Shown: piece by piece, positions 1-11,627 of the stretch
Numbering within the stretch: position 1 is the first letter of the stretch
Layout of the letters: every line of letters starts with the position of its first letter
Assembly (NCBI RefSeq): GCF_030272615.1
Contig: NC_081408.1
Location: forward strand, 611,943,673 to 612,007,672
Reading direction: 5' to 3'
DNA: 64,000 nt
Source of the DNA: Cryptomeria japonica
Lineage: Eukaryota; Streptophyta; Pinopsida; Cupressales; Cupressaceae
Made by a program: the position numbers and the translations under genes
Notes under the pieces: model-generated
Seen by the model: only the letters and a program-made list of their open reading frames with translations
What the model was told of the DNA's origin: nothing
Databases searched by the model: none

Positions 1-1199
1 TTGTGACAATGAAAACATGCCATACCAGGATTTCTCCATGATCTTCTGTTGTTCATTCCAAACCTTATAAAATAGTTGGCACTTATATGTCCATATCTTT
101 CACAACATTCACACCATATCCTTGTATTGTAATCCCATGGTGATGCTGCATATTGTCGGTAAGGATCTGTGTAAGTTTGGTGACCTTTAGTGTTTGCTCG
201 GTGTGCAAACCACATGTAGTTCTTTTGCTTAAACCAACACTTCTCAGTACTATGTCCATATCTATTGCAGTTTTTACAAAACCCTTTGAATTTTGCCTTC
301 TGATAATTGTTAATAGACTTTGTCCTACATTGGTTAAATGTGTGACCATATTTATTGCAATTGTAACAATAACCATTGGACTTAGTGACATTCGGTTGCT
401 TACCTTTTCTGATTTGGCACATGTTGGCAGTATGACCTTGATTTCCATAGTAGTTGCAAATAGGCTTCTTTCTTTTGATATTCTTCTTGATTCCAGCTTG
501 CTTTGATGATTCTCCTCTCTCAGTAGTATAGATTCCCTTCTCGGTAGAGTCTTTTCTTTTGTAACTGAGTCCTGCATCTTTGTAGGGTCTTCTTGTATTC
601 AATTGCTCATCCAACATCTTTGATGCTTCATAGCTCTTCTTCAACATTTCTTTGGATTTCTTCTCCATTTCAAGTTCATTGGTCAACCTTGATACTTCAA
701 GTTTCAATGCTTGATTCTCATCATCTTTCAGATTTGCTTCATGATGTGCATAACCTAGTTGATCTGACATATTTTGTTGAATCTCAGTCAACCTTATAAT
801 TTCATCATTCTTATCAGATACTAAAGCTTCAAGTTATTGACTCTTTCTTTCTAGATCTCTTACTTTATCCTTGGTTGTCCTCAATGCATCAAGATTTTCA
901 GTCATCTATGTGCTAAAATGTTCATGTTCTTTTTTCATTGCTTTTAGTTGATCAGCCAGTGCTTTGTTCTTTTCTTTCAATACTCCAATCATTTCTTCAA
1001 TCTCTTCAGATATACTATTCTCAGATGATGTCTCAATTTGTACCACTAACTCTTGAGAATCCTGCAAATCATTAGATAGTCTTCTTCTCACTTTTAGAGA
1101 TTTTTTCATTTGCCTTTGCATGTCTGCAATCACTTGATTAGCATGATCCAGTTCTTCTTGCAGATACACAATCCTCCGAGATTGGTTATAGCCTTCCAT
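1..1199 (-). pseudogene. Retrotransposon gag: coiled coil plus zinc-knuckle array (5' part of an element)
   Basis: Read on the minus strand, this follows directly after a PBS and LTR, as a gag should. The first ~250 residues are a heptad-like, Glu/Lys/Leu-rich coiled coil. After a basic linker comes a series of CCHC zinc knuckles: a degenerate one (CNYYGNQGHTANMC, second Cys lost), two canonical ones (CYNCNKYGHTFNQC and CKNCNRYGHSTEKC), and a degenerate fourth (CECCERYGHISANY, last Cys lost). Such knuckles bind RNA in Gag. The chosen start is the first Met after the PBS (MEGYNQ). A TAG near 904 and a TAA near 838 interrupt the frame, so it is a pseudogene. The frame runs off the left edge, so any pol is outside the window. 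The layout is the same as in the element at 7,970-9,119. Confidence 0.75.
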
Positions 1200-1247
1200 T
1201 GATAAGATCTTTCTCTTTAGGAAGTTAAACCCTTTTCCAAGATTCAA

Positions 1248-1259
1248 GCTCTGATACCA
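1248..1259 (-). other. Primer binding site (initiator tRNA-Met type)
   Basis: The minus strand reads TGGTATCAGAGC, the standard plant PBS complementary to the 3' end of initiator tRNA-Met. It lies 2 bp inside the LTR boundary. It fixes the orientation (minus) and the inner edge of the 5' LTR. Confidence 0.85.
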
Positions 1260-1261
1260 AT

Positions 1262-2411
1262 TGTTAGGCCCAATATGGAAAGCTAATGTACTGAGAGGGG
1301 AGGGGTGAATCAGTACTTCAAATCCTTTTAACAACAATATCTTCACTGTTATGCATAAACCAAAAATTGTTGTAACATAACGTAAAGCTAAAACAAATAA
1401 ATAACAATAATACATGATTCACTCCATAACACATATATTTTGGTTACGCAAAAACTCTTGGTTAGAGAGAAAAACTATGGTGGGGATGGCACCCACAACT
1501 TCACTACTGCAATAATAAAGGGTGCTCGGTTATAGCTACATATTTAGCTATTTCTGATAGCTTACCCTGTTAAGAGTATCAAGATCTGTTAGATCTACCT
1601 TGCTAAAGGATTTTACAACACTTAATCTAAATGTTGCACCTGGTTAGAGGCTTTACAATTTATAGACTTGATTAGTCTTTTACCCTGTTAAAGGTTTTTC
1701 TTACAACTTCAAAATGTTCAATAAAAAATCTTTACAACTATCTGCAACTTTACATCAAAAATGTTGAAGCAGATTCTATATGCTCAAAATAAGATTACCT
1801 TGCTCATAGCATACCTCGATAATCCATATAGTAACTTGGTAAACCCTTCTGTTTACTCTGTTCTATAACTGTTCTCTGAAAACTTTCTCAATGACCTTTG
1901 TGTCTCTATAATAGTCATAACACTTAGTGCTTTCTCATGCATTGCACATGTGTTCCTTCATACACTTGTGTATATCCTTGTCTCTCTTATACACTCTCTA
2001 TCTAACCCTGAATTCATGCTGTATAAATAGATCTCTTATGTTGGTGATTTGATTCATTGCTTCGATCTTACAAACATGATTCCTTGAATGAATAACTATA
2101 CAAAATATTTCACTGGTTAGATGATCTCAAAATCATACACAATCTTTAAGTGCAATTTCCAATGTTATAATAGTTCTATGTTCCTTGATCTTGTAACATG
2201 TTTTCATATGTGTGTCCAGGTTCAATGAATTTGGTAACACGTTTCACTTGGTGTATATCATTTCGGTGTATTATCTTTGCTGCTTGGTAGAAATAGAATG
2301 GTACTCAGTAGATAGTTCGGTGAATACTGGGCTCTATGACTACTTTCTTTTATAACCGACTAGACTATGCATACCGACTACATGATTTAGTAGTGTTAAC
2401 TGACTACAGTA
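1262..2411 (-). mobile_element. 5' LTR of the coiled-coil/zinc-knuckle element
   Basis: The LTR begins on the plus strand with TGTTAGGCCC next to the PBS, so on the minus strand it ends CTAACA. The outer end is not certain. A terminal-looking ACTACA occurs at ~2,411, and the base composition changes by ~2,475. No second LTR is in the window to confirm the edge. It carries no credible coding sequence. Confidence 0.55.
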
Positions 2412-2417
2412 TATAGT

Positions 2418-5400
2418 ATGACTTTGGATAAAAAAATTAATGGCAATTTGATAAGTCGTAACAGCCTACTCAAACTTCATTTTTAAGATCTGGGCATTAA
2501 AATAAATTACATATTTGGAAAGTAGACTTCGAGCACTACATTTTCTATTACTAAATTTTTTCAAGAATCATTCTTTAAGTGCCTCAAATATTTAGGTCAA
2601 ACGGGACAAAATAAAAAAAAAAGGGCAAAACCTTCCACTTTTTGGCCAAAAAGTTTACACAACTTCTTGCAGGCACCCCATAAGGGAAGACTGTCATCAC
2701 ATAACTTGGTATGGTTATCTTGGCAGGCCTCCATAGGTCCCGACCCCCATCATGGCTTATCCTAGTAACCTCTCCCGAACCCCCGACCCCATCCAAGTCT
2801 CATGTGGACCCAAACAATCCTTTCATGAGGACAAGGTTGTTTGTTTTCCATTCCAGGCCTTCTCTGTACATCCTGAATCTATAACAGCACTCAACCATGA
2901 GCAAGGCATAATTATCTTATTTAGTGTTTAATCTACCAAGCCCCCTAAATATTATTATGTTATCACTTAAGCAAACTTTCGATGGGTTACCCTGCAACCA
3001 CTTTAGGCATGACTCCCAATCGAAAGCCACTCTCCCATTTGACACGTAACCAAAAGTCACATGAACTCCCAAAACCAAGGTATGCACATGAAAGAGTACA
3101 CAAAGTTCAATATAGTAGAAAATCACTTGGCCAAAATCAACCCTCCCATAAGGTTAACCAACTGACAAATCATTGACACAAAAAATGCATAACCATGAAA
3201 ACTACCATATGACCACATTTAATAAACTATCCAAAGACTTGCAGAAAATAAATGTGAATATAGTAATTAAACATGCACAACTTCACTTATCTTAAAACAA
3301 CAATAATTTTCTATTTCGTTAAAAATACATGTCGGCCAACGTTCTCTATTTCTCCTATAATTCGAATTACATCATATAAATAAATTCACCATCTCATTAC
3401 AAATTAAAAACCAAAATCTCATTTACATAATTATACATATCTGCTATACATATAAAAATATAAATTAATCTAAATATTAATTAAACTAATATTGATATTT
3501 TTCCCAAATAAATAATCATTTCCATTTTTTTAAAATAAAATATCTATCCTTTCTTTTCCCTAAATCAAATATATTTATCTAATTTTATTTTGAAATAAAC
3601 AAAACTATATATATTTTTTAATTATTTAATATAATTTTAAAATAAAAAAATTAAAACTTTAAATATACCCCACCCCACATGGTTTTCTTATAGCCACATG
3701 GGGGCCCCTTTACAAAGGGGTGGGCTGTTGGGGGACCATGTCGCAATCTCCCCACAGCCATAGCTGTGTGGAGGCCACGACATGGCCTCACAACTAAGCT
3801 CCCCCCATGGCTTGGGGAAGCCACAGCTCCCCAACCATGGGGTCGTGGGGTTTACGGTTCCCCAAAAACAACCCCCCACAATAAAAATTTAATAATATAT
3901 ATATATTTTTTTAAAATTATTTAAAAAATCCCCTTCTCTGAAACACATAGACTCAGATAATTTTTGAGAAAATAATTTTTCCAAAATCTTTTATAATTTT
4001 TTTTTAAACCATAGACCCCAAATAAGTAAACTTAGAAATTTTTCCGAGACCAAATAAACAGAGGATAATTTACTTTTTTTAAAAATAATTTCCACTCCCA
4101 AACAACTAAATCTGGCAAAATTTTGCCAGCATAACCCCACACATGGGGTGAAATTCAACCAATTTCAAACTCTAAATTTATAAAATCAAACTAATTTTAC
4201 ATTCCATAACCCAAATGAATGATTCAAATATGAGACAAAATTTTAACAGACACCCAAATTTAAATTTGAAATCAATTTTATTTTAACAAAATAGAGAATT
4301 GATTGTGAAATGAAACCAAGGATGATTAAATGCCAAATTTAAATTCTACCTTTCCTTTTTAACAAAATTTGAAGAGTTTACAAACAAATTATTGCAAACA
4401 CAACACACACACAGAGTGATTCTTTTAAATCAATAAAAAATTTAACACAAAGATTTTAAACAAGAAACCAACCTTAATGAGAAATCTTGGTAGTGATTGT
4501 GAGAAGAGCCTAGCCCTACAACTGATCAATCTCCTCAAACAAAGATGCAACCAAATTTTCCTCCAAACTGTCTCCTTTTCTTACTCGTGAAGAATATAGG
4601 TTAAATAGGAAATATTCCAAAAATATGCATGTTTAGGTTAAAATTATATTCAACCAATCATGTCATTTCTCCAAAGTGAATTTAAAAAATGCTTTTTTTT
4701 TCTCCCCAATTTCATTTTCTCAAATAAATAAAAACTTAAAATTCTATTTCAAAAGTCAACAAGGGAAGATATTTCTTTTTCTAATTTCTATTAACTTTTC
4801 AAAGAAATGCGTATACATGATTTAATTTTCCGAATTTAGAATATCAATTAATCAATCTCTATTTTAATGCATAGAACAAATTGATTTAACCATTTATAAT
4901 ACTTAGGGTTCTAATTTAACTTTTATCCATTTATTTAAATAAATAAATAAATAAAACGCATTAACTAATAAAACGCTTTACAATTTAGTAGTTAATTTTA
5001 TAAACGCAAAACACGTAACTCAAGAAAACCAAATAAGCACACGACCTGCATACCGGACATAGGTAACTGATGGATGACTGATGATGCTCACTTTGAGTAA
5101 CGATAGGGTTAACAAGTAAGGCCTTACAACTATTTCCTCCACTTCCATCGAGTTAATAAGGTATGCACAGACTTGTGAACCCAGGTGGAGATGATACCTC
5201 ATACCTACATGGTACTTGTACCAACAATTCCCTATATCAACGAACCACATATGCATATATATACAACAACATAAAACACACTGTTGAAGGAGAATCGTGA
5301 TATTCCCTATCTCACCGAAGTGAGTGAAGGAAAATCATCTCCTCGTACCCCATGCACTTACAAACACGAAACATGTATAACACATCACACATATAAAATA

Positions 5401-5588
5401 AATGTGTTAGTTCATGTTAGTAATCCAATAAAATAACATTTAACCACATTAAGGGAACTAATGTGTAAACAACATACATTGAAACTTAAATCAAAGTATA
5501 ACACCTCATCGCATAATGTCTAAGAAATATATCACAATGTAATGTATCCACTAAAAAGGTCAATTGAAATCAAGAAAGGGGTACTACA
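2418..5588 (-). mobile_element. Probable long 3' LTR of a minus-strand Ty3/gypsy element
   Basis: The right boundary is firm. On the minus strand a purine tract with GGGGGG is followed by TGTAGTACCCC, the typical polypurine tract/LTR start, just downstream of the integrase end at 5,610-5,993. The left end is inferred from the change of sequence character beside the neighbouring LTR, where a TG start at ~2,418 would give an LTR of ~3.2 kb; this is unproven. Inside are AT-rich stretches and one GC-rich block (3,668-3,890). The short open frames here are not plausible genes. Confidence 0.45.
3668..3890. repeat. GC-rich, internally repetitive block inside AT-rich LTR
   Basis: About 220 bp rich in C and G runs sits in otherwise AT-rich DNA. 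It contains several short direct and inverted CCCCAYGG / CCACAGC words. The open frame on the minus strand is a composition artefact. Confidence 0.5.
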
Positions 5589-5603
5589 TTCTGCCCCCCA
5601 AAA
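5589..5603 (-). other. Polypurine tract of Ty3/gypsy element
   Basis: The minus strand reads AGTTTTGGGGGGCAGAA immediately before the TGTAGTACC LTR start. Polypurine tracts prime plus-strand DNA synthesis, so this marks the 3' end of the internal region. Confidence 0.65.
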
Positions 5604-5609
5604 CTAGGC

Positions 5610-6552
5610 TTACTCCTGGAAGCCTAAAATAGATAAGAATAAAACTCTCATCTTCGCTGCATCCTTCCATGTAGTCGAGGTCTCATCATTTGGGTCCCAT
5701 AGGACCCTTACCTGGTTGATGGTACGACCCCTGAGGGTCAAACCCCAACACTGCAGAATGCACACGGACTCCATAGAAAGATGCTCGTCCTCAACCTGCA
5801 ATGTGTTCCAATAAAAACCATGGGTCACATCAGAATGATAAAGTCTAAGAACTAAAACATGAAAAACATCATGGATGTGGGATAGGCTCGGTGGCAAGGC
5901 AAGCTGGTAGGGAACAGGTCCTATCCTCTCAAGGATCTCAAAAGGGCCAACAAAATGAGGTGCCAACTTAGAACCCTTTCCATAATGGATCACTCTTTCA
6001 TGGACACACTCTCAAAAATACACGGTCACCAACATATTACTGATGATCCAATCTATGAGCATTGACATACTTCTCCTACCTATCCTGTGTAGCTACCAAT
6101 ACCCACGGATCTGCTCTCAACCTGCTGCTACATCTCTCAAAGCATATCCAGTCCTATACGCACCCTGTCCTCTAACCAATCCCAACTCAACAGAGTATCA
6201 AAAGGACAACCATAAAATGTCTGGAAGGGAGACATGCCTATGGAGCTATGATAGCCATTGTTATAAGAAAACTCCACAAGATAAAGATGCTCCATAACAT
6301 ACATGTGAAGTATGTCCTCCAAAACCTGATTCACATGCTCTGTCTGACTGTCAATCTCTGGGTGGTAAGCTGAACTAAAGTTCAACTGGATCCCCAAAGC
6401 ATGTTGAAGTGAGATCCACAGTGCTGAAGTAAAGACACAATCTCTATCAGAAATGATCTGCCGAGGAATCCCATGAAGCCTCAGCACATCTTCCAAGAAA
6501 ACTCGTACCACCACTGCTGTTGTATAAGAAGATCTAATAGGAACAAAATGAG
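5610..6552 (-). pseudogene. Ty3/gypsy integrase (truncated core plus C-terminal/chromodomain-like end)
   Basis: Two frames together give the 3' end of a chromovirus-like pol. In 6,140-6,552 the integrase core shows IISDRDCVFTS (second catalytic Asp), AYHPEIDSQTEHVNQ (third catalytic residue, Glu, in QTE) and the EFSYNNGYHSSIGMSPF block. In 5,610-5,993 the C-terminal module has GSKLAPHFVGPFEILERIG, IHDVFHV and a WDPNDETSTTW chromodomain-like tail. The core starts at VAHFVPIR, so the first catalytic Asp and everything upstream (RT, RNase H) are gone. The frame shifts around 6,000-6,140. It is a dead fragment joined abruptly to unrelated element sequence at ~6,553. Confidence 0.85.
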
Positions 6553-7440
6553 CAACTTCCTCAATCTGTCTTTTATCATTATCATCTAAATTCGCATAAT
6601 ATACATAAATATTCTTCAAGTTCCCATCCTTGATAATTTCATCAATTAATTCATGAGCAGATAAAGGAGGAATTTGAATAGTTTCTATCTTATCAGATTC
6701 TTCATCCAAATCAAATTTGACTCTCCATCCTCTCTTTGGCTTGCTAGATGGAACGGGTTCAGATTTTTCTTTCTTCTCTTTCTACCCTTTCTTCTCTTCA
6801 CTAGATTGAGGTTTTTAGATTACCCTTGCAAATTCTCCTTTCTTGGGGGCCTTTTGGATCTCTACATCTGACTCTATCTTAGATGCCACTAGAGATATTT
6901 CTACATACCCTCTCTGTGGCTTTTGCTTCTTCCTCAGAACACCCTTTCCCTTAGCTGATGAGCTAGAGGGTTCAGTCTGAGCCAAAGGTGTCTTCACTGG
7001 AGTGGGGAAGACCCTATCACCTTAGGTTTGGCTGGAGGTGGAGCAGTCTTAGGTTTCTTGGCTTTTTCTGCAATATCTCTTGTAGCCTTGACTCTTTCTC
7101 TCAGGTGACCTTCCTCCACCATCTTAGCAACTTTCCTTTTTCTCTTCGGTTCAGTGAATTTTGAGTGAAGTTCCATAGATTTCTCTTTCCATATGTCGAA
7201 CCTTTCTTCCTTTGTGTTTACCAGAGCATTCAATAGGTGTTGTGCATATGCATCAAGTGTTCTTGCATCAACCTCATAACCCATTGGTAAAATCCATACC
7301 GTCTGGGATTCAACTACTTCCATAAGGCATTCATCCTTGTTTACCATAAAACAGTTTGTCCCTTCATATTTGCTGACAATCTCCTTAGGGATTCTTACCC
7401 TCTGCTTCATCTTCTCCGGGAATGTTTTGAAAATGCCCAT
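6553..7440 (-). pseudogene. Element-associated ORF of unknown function, basic, truncated
   Basis: The minus strand carries a Met-initiated frame of 148 codons (MGIFKTFPEKMKQRVRIPKE...), which continues after a one-base frameshift near 7,010 as a Ser/Lys/Pro-rich segment. This runs on to an acidic stretch (DEESDKIETIQIPP; ...YYANLDDNDKRQ) that stops at the junction with gypsy integrase. The middle is strongly basic (KRKRKVAKMVEEG, KKPKTAPPPAKPK), which suggests nucleic-acid binding, but no known domain is recognised. It lies downstream of the coiled-coil/zinc-knuckle gag on the same strand, so it may be that element's second ORF. This is inference from position only. Confidence 0.45.
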
Positions 7441-7969
7441 AGAGAAGCATTTTGATTATCTTTGTTTCCAAGCCTATCAAGACCTTGTTTAATTTACTGG
7501 GCCACCGGTCTGTCAATTGCACTCAAAAAATATCTTAACTTTTTGTCAGATGCCCTAACCTTCTTGCCAAAACGCGCCTGAAAATATTGATCACCTGAAA
7601 ATATTGATCGCCTTGTTTTGCAACCTAAAAACACTATTCACAAAGTGAAAAAAAATGATTCTCGTATTTCCCTTTTTAACTTTGCAAACCCTAGTTTCAT
7701 TTTGAAATAAATCCACATCAAATATCCAGCCAGATGCCTTGTTTAGCTACTGAATGTCAAAATCAGCCATTAGAATTCCGGATATCATTTGAAATTCAAT
7801 TCCTACTATCTATAATCCATCGACTACAGATCTCATCAAGGGGTACTGCAAGATTTGCATGAATTTTCCTCTCCCTAAGGCCAAAAACCCTAGTTACTAG
7901 ATGACAGTTCTACACCGAATTCAGGTACAAATCCACCATCTGCCTTAGATTCATCTTTTCTCACTCACA
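7441..7969. other. Non-coding spacer between gag and downstream ORF
   Basis: Both strands are full of stop codons. No domain, repeat or splice signal stands out. It is probably decayed internal sequence of the minus-strand element. Confidence 0.4.
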
Positions 7970-9074
7970 TATTCTCATGCTTGTCTTTGATCTCTTCCAC
8001 TTTCGATTTTCCCTTCTCATCTGATTTGTTCTTGTCTACTGGAGAACTGTTCTTGCTTCTGCAGTACTTTGCAATGTGATTGGTTTTATTACATGCATGA
8101 CAAACAACATTATTCTACATAGGTCTGAAGTTCATTTCATTTGGTCTTGTCCTATACTGGTTAGAGATATGTCCAAACATTCGACAAGCATAATATCTTT
8201 TATTTTGGTGGTTATTCATTACTGCTATACACATATTTGACTTGTGTCCAAAATTAGTGCATATGAAACACTGACCGATAAAGTTAGGAAATTCATTCAT
8301 ATTGTTCATTCCATTATTCATCCTACTTATGCATTGATTCACCATATGACCAAACTTATTGCAAGTAAATCATCTACCAGTGAATTTGCGAGCATTAGGT
8401 TATCTTACCAGAGGATTATTGCTCTTCTTCCAATCAGGATTTGCATTGCCTTGTCCAAATCCGGAGGATTCACCTTTCTCAAATCCTAGACCTCGCGTGT
8501 CCTTTCCATGTCTCTAACTTTCTAGCATGTCATCAAGCCTTGTTGAGCTAGCTGTGAATTTGTCTTTGTATCCATTGGCAACAACGAGTTCATCCCTTAA
8601 GGGAGCAATTTGTCTCTCAAGTTCTTGACCATTATTCCTTGACTGTGTCAACTCAAGCTTAAATTGATCATTCTCATAGGTAAGCCTTAAGCATTCAGTA
8701 GCTCTTTTCTTCAACGATTGTGTCAGATTCTCTTCATTCTTCTTCTGGTCCTCAATCTCCTTAGTCAGCCTCATCACAATGGATTGCATCTCATTCTTCA
8801 AAGCAACATTCTCTCTCTCAAGCTTGTTAACTTCATCAGCCTTATCCTAGTACTCCATGATTAGATCTTCTTTCTCCTTTAGCTTGTCCATCAATTCCTT
8901 CCTCTTCTCTCTAGAGATGTTAGCTTGATCCTTCAGGTCATTAATGAACTCATCAACAACATTCAGGTTCTTCTTCAAGGTATAGATCTCATTTCTAGCT
9001 GCATCAAGATCCTCAAGTGCCACATTGAGTTGTCTTTGAAAATCGAAATCCATTGAATCTATCTCCTGCGCCAT
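7970..9074 (-). pseudogene. Retrotransposon gag: long coiled coil plus four zinc knuckles (second copy type)
   Basis: Starts at MAQEIDSMDFDF just inside the PBS. About 185 residues form a coiled coil (for example ELERQIAPLRDELVV), followed by a Gly/Asn-rich linker and four knuckle-like units. These are TCNKFGHMVNQC (first Cys replaced), the canonical CFICTNFGHKSNMC, YACRMFGHISNQY (degenerate) and CHACNKTNHIAKYC (canonical spacing, GH changed to NH). At least five in-frame stops interrupt it (after MEY, MLES, LVR, TGR and RPM), so it is not functional. It is related in layout to the gag at 1-1,199 but differs in sequence, so these are two members of one superfamily. No protease or RT follows before the break at 6,553. 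Confidence 0.75.
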
Positions 9075-9107
9075 CCTCAAGCAGTTAAGCTTCCTCAAAG
9101 GAACTAG

Positions 9108-9119
9108 GCTTTGATACCA
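9108..9119 (-). other. Primer binding site (tRNA-Met type)
   Basis: The minus strand reads TGGTATCAAAGC, one base off the usual TGGTATCAGAGC, and lies 2 bp from the LTR start TGTTAGAATT. Confidence 0.8.
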
Positions 9120-9121
9120 AT

Positions 9122-10075
9122 TGTTAGAATTAGGGATCACTGAGAGGGGGGGTAAATCAGTGATCTGTTGGAAATCAAATTCACAAACTTAGTCTTTGTC
9201 CACTGGTTAGTAATGTATAACAGTAAATAACATAAGCAAGCAATAAATAAACTACAGATCTGCAACACCAAAATTTTTACGTGGAAACCCAAAAAGAGAA
9301 AAACCATGGTGGGGCTGAAACCCACAATATTCATATACTATGGCTAGGAGTATATAAATTTTACATAGATGGGGAATGCACTTGCATTCAGGCTCATTGC
9401 CTAGAGCTCACTACTCAATTATAATGACCCAGAAGGCTACAACCTTCAGGGAAGTCTCATTGACCTACAATTTAGTTATAATGAGAAAATAAAATTAAAG
9501 AACTTTGAAATAGCATCTGACAATGCAAGAATGAGTTCTAGTTAAGCACAAGATCTCTAACTGTATTCGCTCACAACATGCTCTGTTTTTATCTCGGTCA
9601 GCTACCAGATCACCTGGGAATCAAATGCGCACGTGAAAATGCATTCAATCGTACCAAAATGAACCACCACAACAGTAGTACTCCGAAAACCAATCACCAA
9701 TTCAATTTTATATATCCGGTCATATAAAAAATAATCTCCTCCAAGTCAGCTATCAAAAATGTAACATGTAGCTTCAACTCAGCTTCAATCTTTAACAAGA
9801 CATAACACTGGACAAAAACAATTTTCCAAAATGCTTCATCAATGTCAGCCTCATCGTTTACACCTCAAACTTACTTACCAAAAGCATCGCAATCACCAGA
9901 AATCTTACTGGACCAAAAGTGCACTAGAATAATCATGATTTATTGGTTAACTCCTGCTTTCGGATAAGAGGAATCACGACCACTGGAGCGAATCTCCTAA
10001 AAGAGTTGCCATGAATGACAACCCTAAATCATGAATCAAGTATTGGAATCACCAGATGAGTGTCAATTGCCAATA
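9122..10075 (-). mobile_element. 5' LTR of second coiled-coil/zinc-knuckle element
   Basis: The inner edge is set by the PBS (TGTTAGAATTAGG on the plus strand). The outer edge is only approximate. Sequence at ~10,080 onward reads as a different copia element's gag, so the LTR must end at or before that point. An inverted CAAGTATTGG/CCAATACTTG pair sits close to the edge. Confidence 0.5.
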
Positions 10076-10079
10076 CTTG

Positions 10080-10171
10080 AGACTTTAGTAGAATCTTCAT
10101 CTTTTGCTCCAATATTCATAGTTCTCTCTAGTGGACAGCGGAAGTTGCAAGGGTATGTTGTTGTTTGCCAT
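10080..10171 (-). pseudogene. Ty1/copia gag N-terminus, truncated
   Basis: The minus strand reads MANNNIPLQLPLSTREN followed by YEYWS and, after a one-base shift, KMKILLKSQ. This is the typical start of plant copia Gag (short leader, then NYxxW and MKxLLxSQ). It begins ~55 bp after a PBS. It breaks off after ~30 residues, where the element at 7,970-10,075 appears to be inserted. Confidence 0.65.
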
Positions 10172-10226
10172 TGAAATTTCTTCAGAAAAGAATTGTTATC
10201 AACACAAAGAAAAAATGCGCAAGATG

Positions 10227-10238
10227 ACTCTAATACCA
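10227..10238 (-). other. Primer binding site of the truncated copia element
   Basis: The minus strand reads TGGTATTAGAGT, a decayed tRNA-Met PBS, located between gag and the LTR start at 10,241. Confidence 0.6.
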
Positions 10239-10240
10239 AT

Positions 10241-10834
10241 TGAATGAATGAGGAAGAAAATAGAGTCGTTACACTATGCTAAAGAGATCTGAAACAAATA
10301 ATAAATCAGAAATAAAAACTTAAAAACAGAGCATGCTCTGTTCAACAGAGACTAAATAAAAATTGTATTATTCCCATTACATTGCAAATCTAAAATGGTG
10401 TAGATATATAGAGATTAGAAAGTTTGAACAAGCAAACTAAAAATAACAGAACTAAAAATAGCAGTTAGAAAACTGCATTCTTAAAACAAAAATGAATAAT
10501 GCATCAAGCGGTTACAAGTTTTGCGGTGATGCAACTGTAATTCGTTACTGCAAAACAATGGATAACAAATAGTAATTTGATATATTTAAAAAACTTAAAA
10601 AGCATAAGAATCAACTAATAGTGCAGTTATGCAGTTTATTATTTTTCTTAAAAACAAATTAGCTGAACTACTGCTAGTCTAAAAGACTGCTGCGAATGAA
10701 TGCCATGCATTACATGAGTCGTTGTGAGGCCAAACGAATGCATGTCTTCATCTTATAGTAGGACAAGATAAACAAAATGTTTGTATCTTTTTCATTTAGT
10801 TTTATTCTAATTAAGATAATATTGACTCATAACA
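10241..10834 (-). mobile_element. 5' LTR of truncated copia element
   Basis: On the minus strand the proposed LTR starts TGTTATGAGTCAATATTATC and ends TTCATTCA, 2 bp from the PBS. That gives 594 bp with TG...CA ends. The outer edge is a judgement from the TG start and the change to different sequence beyond it. Confidence 0.5.
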
Positions 10835-11627
10835 TTTTCCGTTTGGTTTGAGAATGCTGCAAACCGTCTCTGCTAAGGTATGTGCATTTTAGATCAGTTT
10901 AGCCTTAATTTCAAAGTGTGCAAATTGTGAAATCTACCAGATAAGAGATGAGAACTGTTGGAACACAAACAATTATTGAAGTATTATGGTATTTTAAGTT
11001 CACTATATCTCCATTGTTTTTGATTAACTGAGCTAAACTTGAATTCAAGCAATTATGATAAACTCTACATTGTTGTATGGATTATCATCGTGCATGTATT
11101 TCATTGATCCACTATTCTAGCTTGAAAATGGCAGTATGGTATGCATAATATGCAAGTTAGTGGCACGTTTTACATTGTAGATTTTGCAAACAATAGCTAT
11201 GATTGACTAACATATCAATAACATGATGTACAATATTGATGTACAATTTGACCATTTTAGAGACAGAATAGTTGCCGCCAAGTGTTTATAAGGTTCAAAA
11301 AGGTTTGATTTTAGTTCTGAACTTAGGCATGAGGTCCAAAGTAAGGGATTTATAATATTTGGAGTCAGAGTCGAATTGAAAGAAACATGCATAGATATGT
11401 CATTCTTTATATAGGCAATACCTCCTGTGCATTGGGTGCTATCCTGAATTTGACATTTTGGTGTCTGGATCTATTTGTGTTGCAGAATGAAGGACATGTA
11501 TGCTCACAGAGACATTAGATCTAATCCAAAAATGCCAGAAAAACCATCTGAGACCAGAAAATACTATTCAGCCGCTGCAATTGTCTCGACTTATTGTGTG
11601 AGGCAACAGAATAATTTTTCCAAATGA
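10835..11627 (+). other. Possible exon pair of an unrecognised gene
   Basis: A sequence ending GCTAAG is followed by a donor-like GTATGT at 10,878. At 11,485 a pyrimidine-rich stretch ends TTGTGTTGCAG. After this acceptor an open frame of 46 codons runs from ATG 11,487 to TGA 11,627 (MKDMYAHRDIRSNPKMP...). No family is recognised. In the joining phase that keeps this frame, the upstream piece has a nearby stop, so the pair may be chance or a pseudogene. Confidence 0.22.

Noticed and set aside
3688-3879. 63-codon Trp/Pro/Gly-rich minus-strand frame
   Set aside because: Composition effect of the GC-rich block in an LTR.
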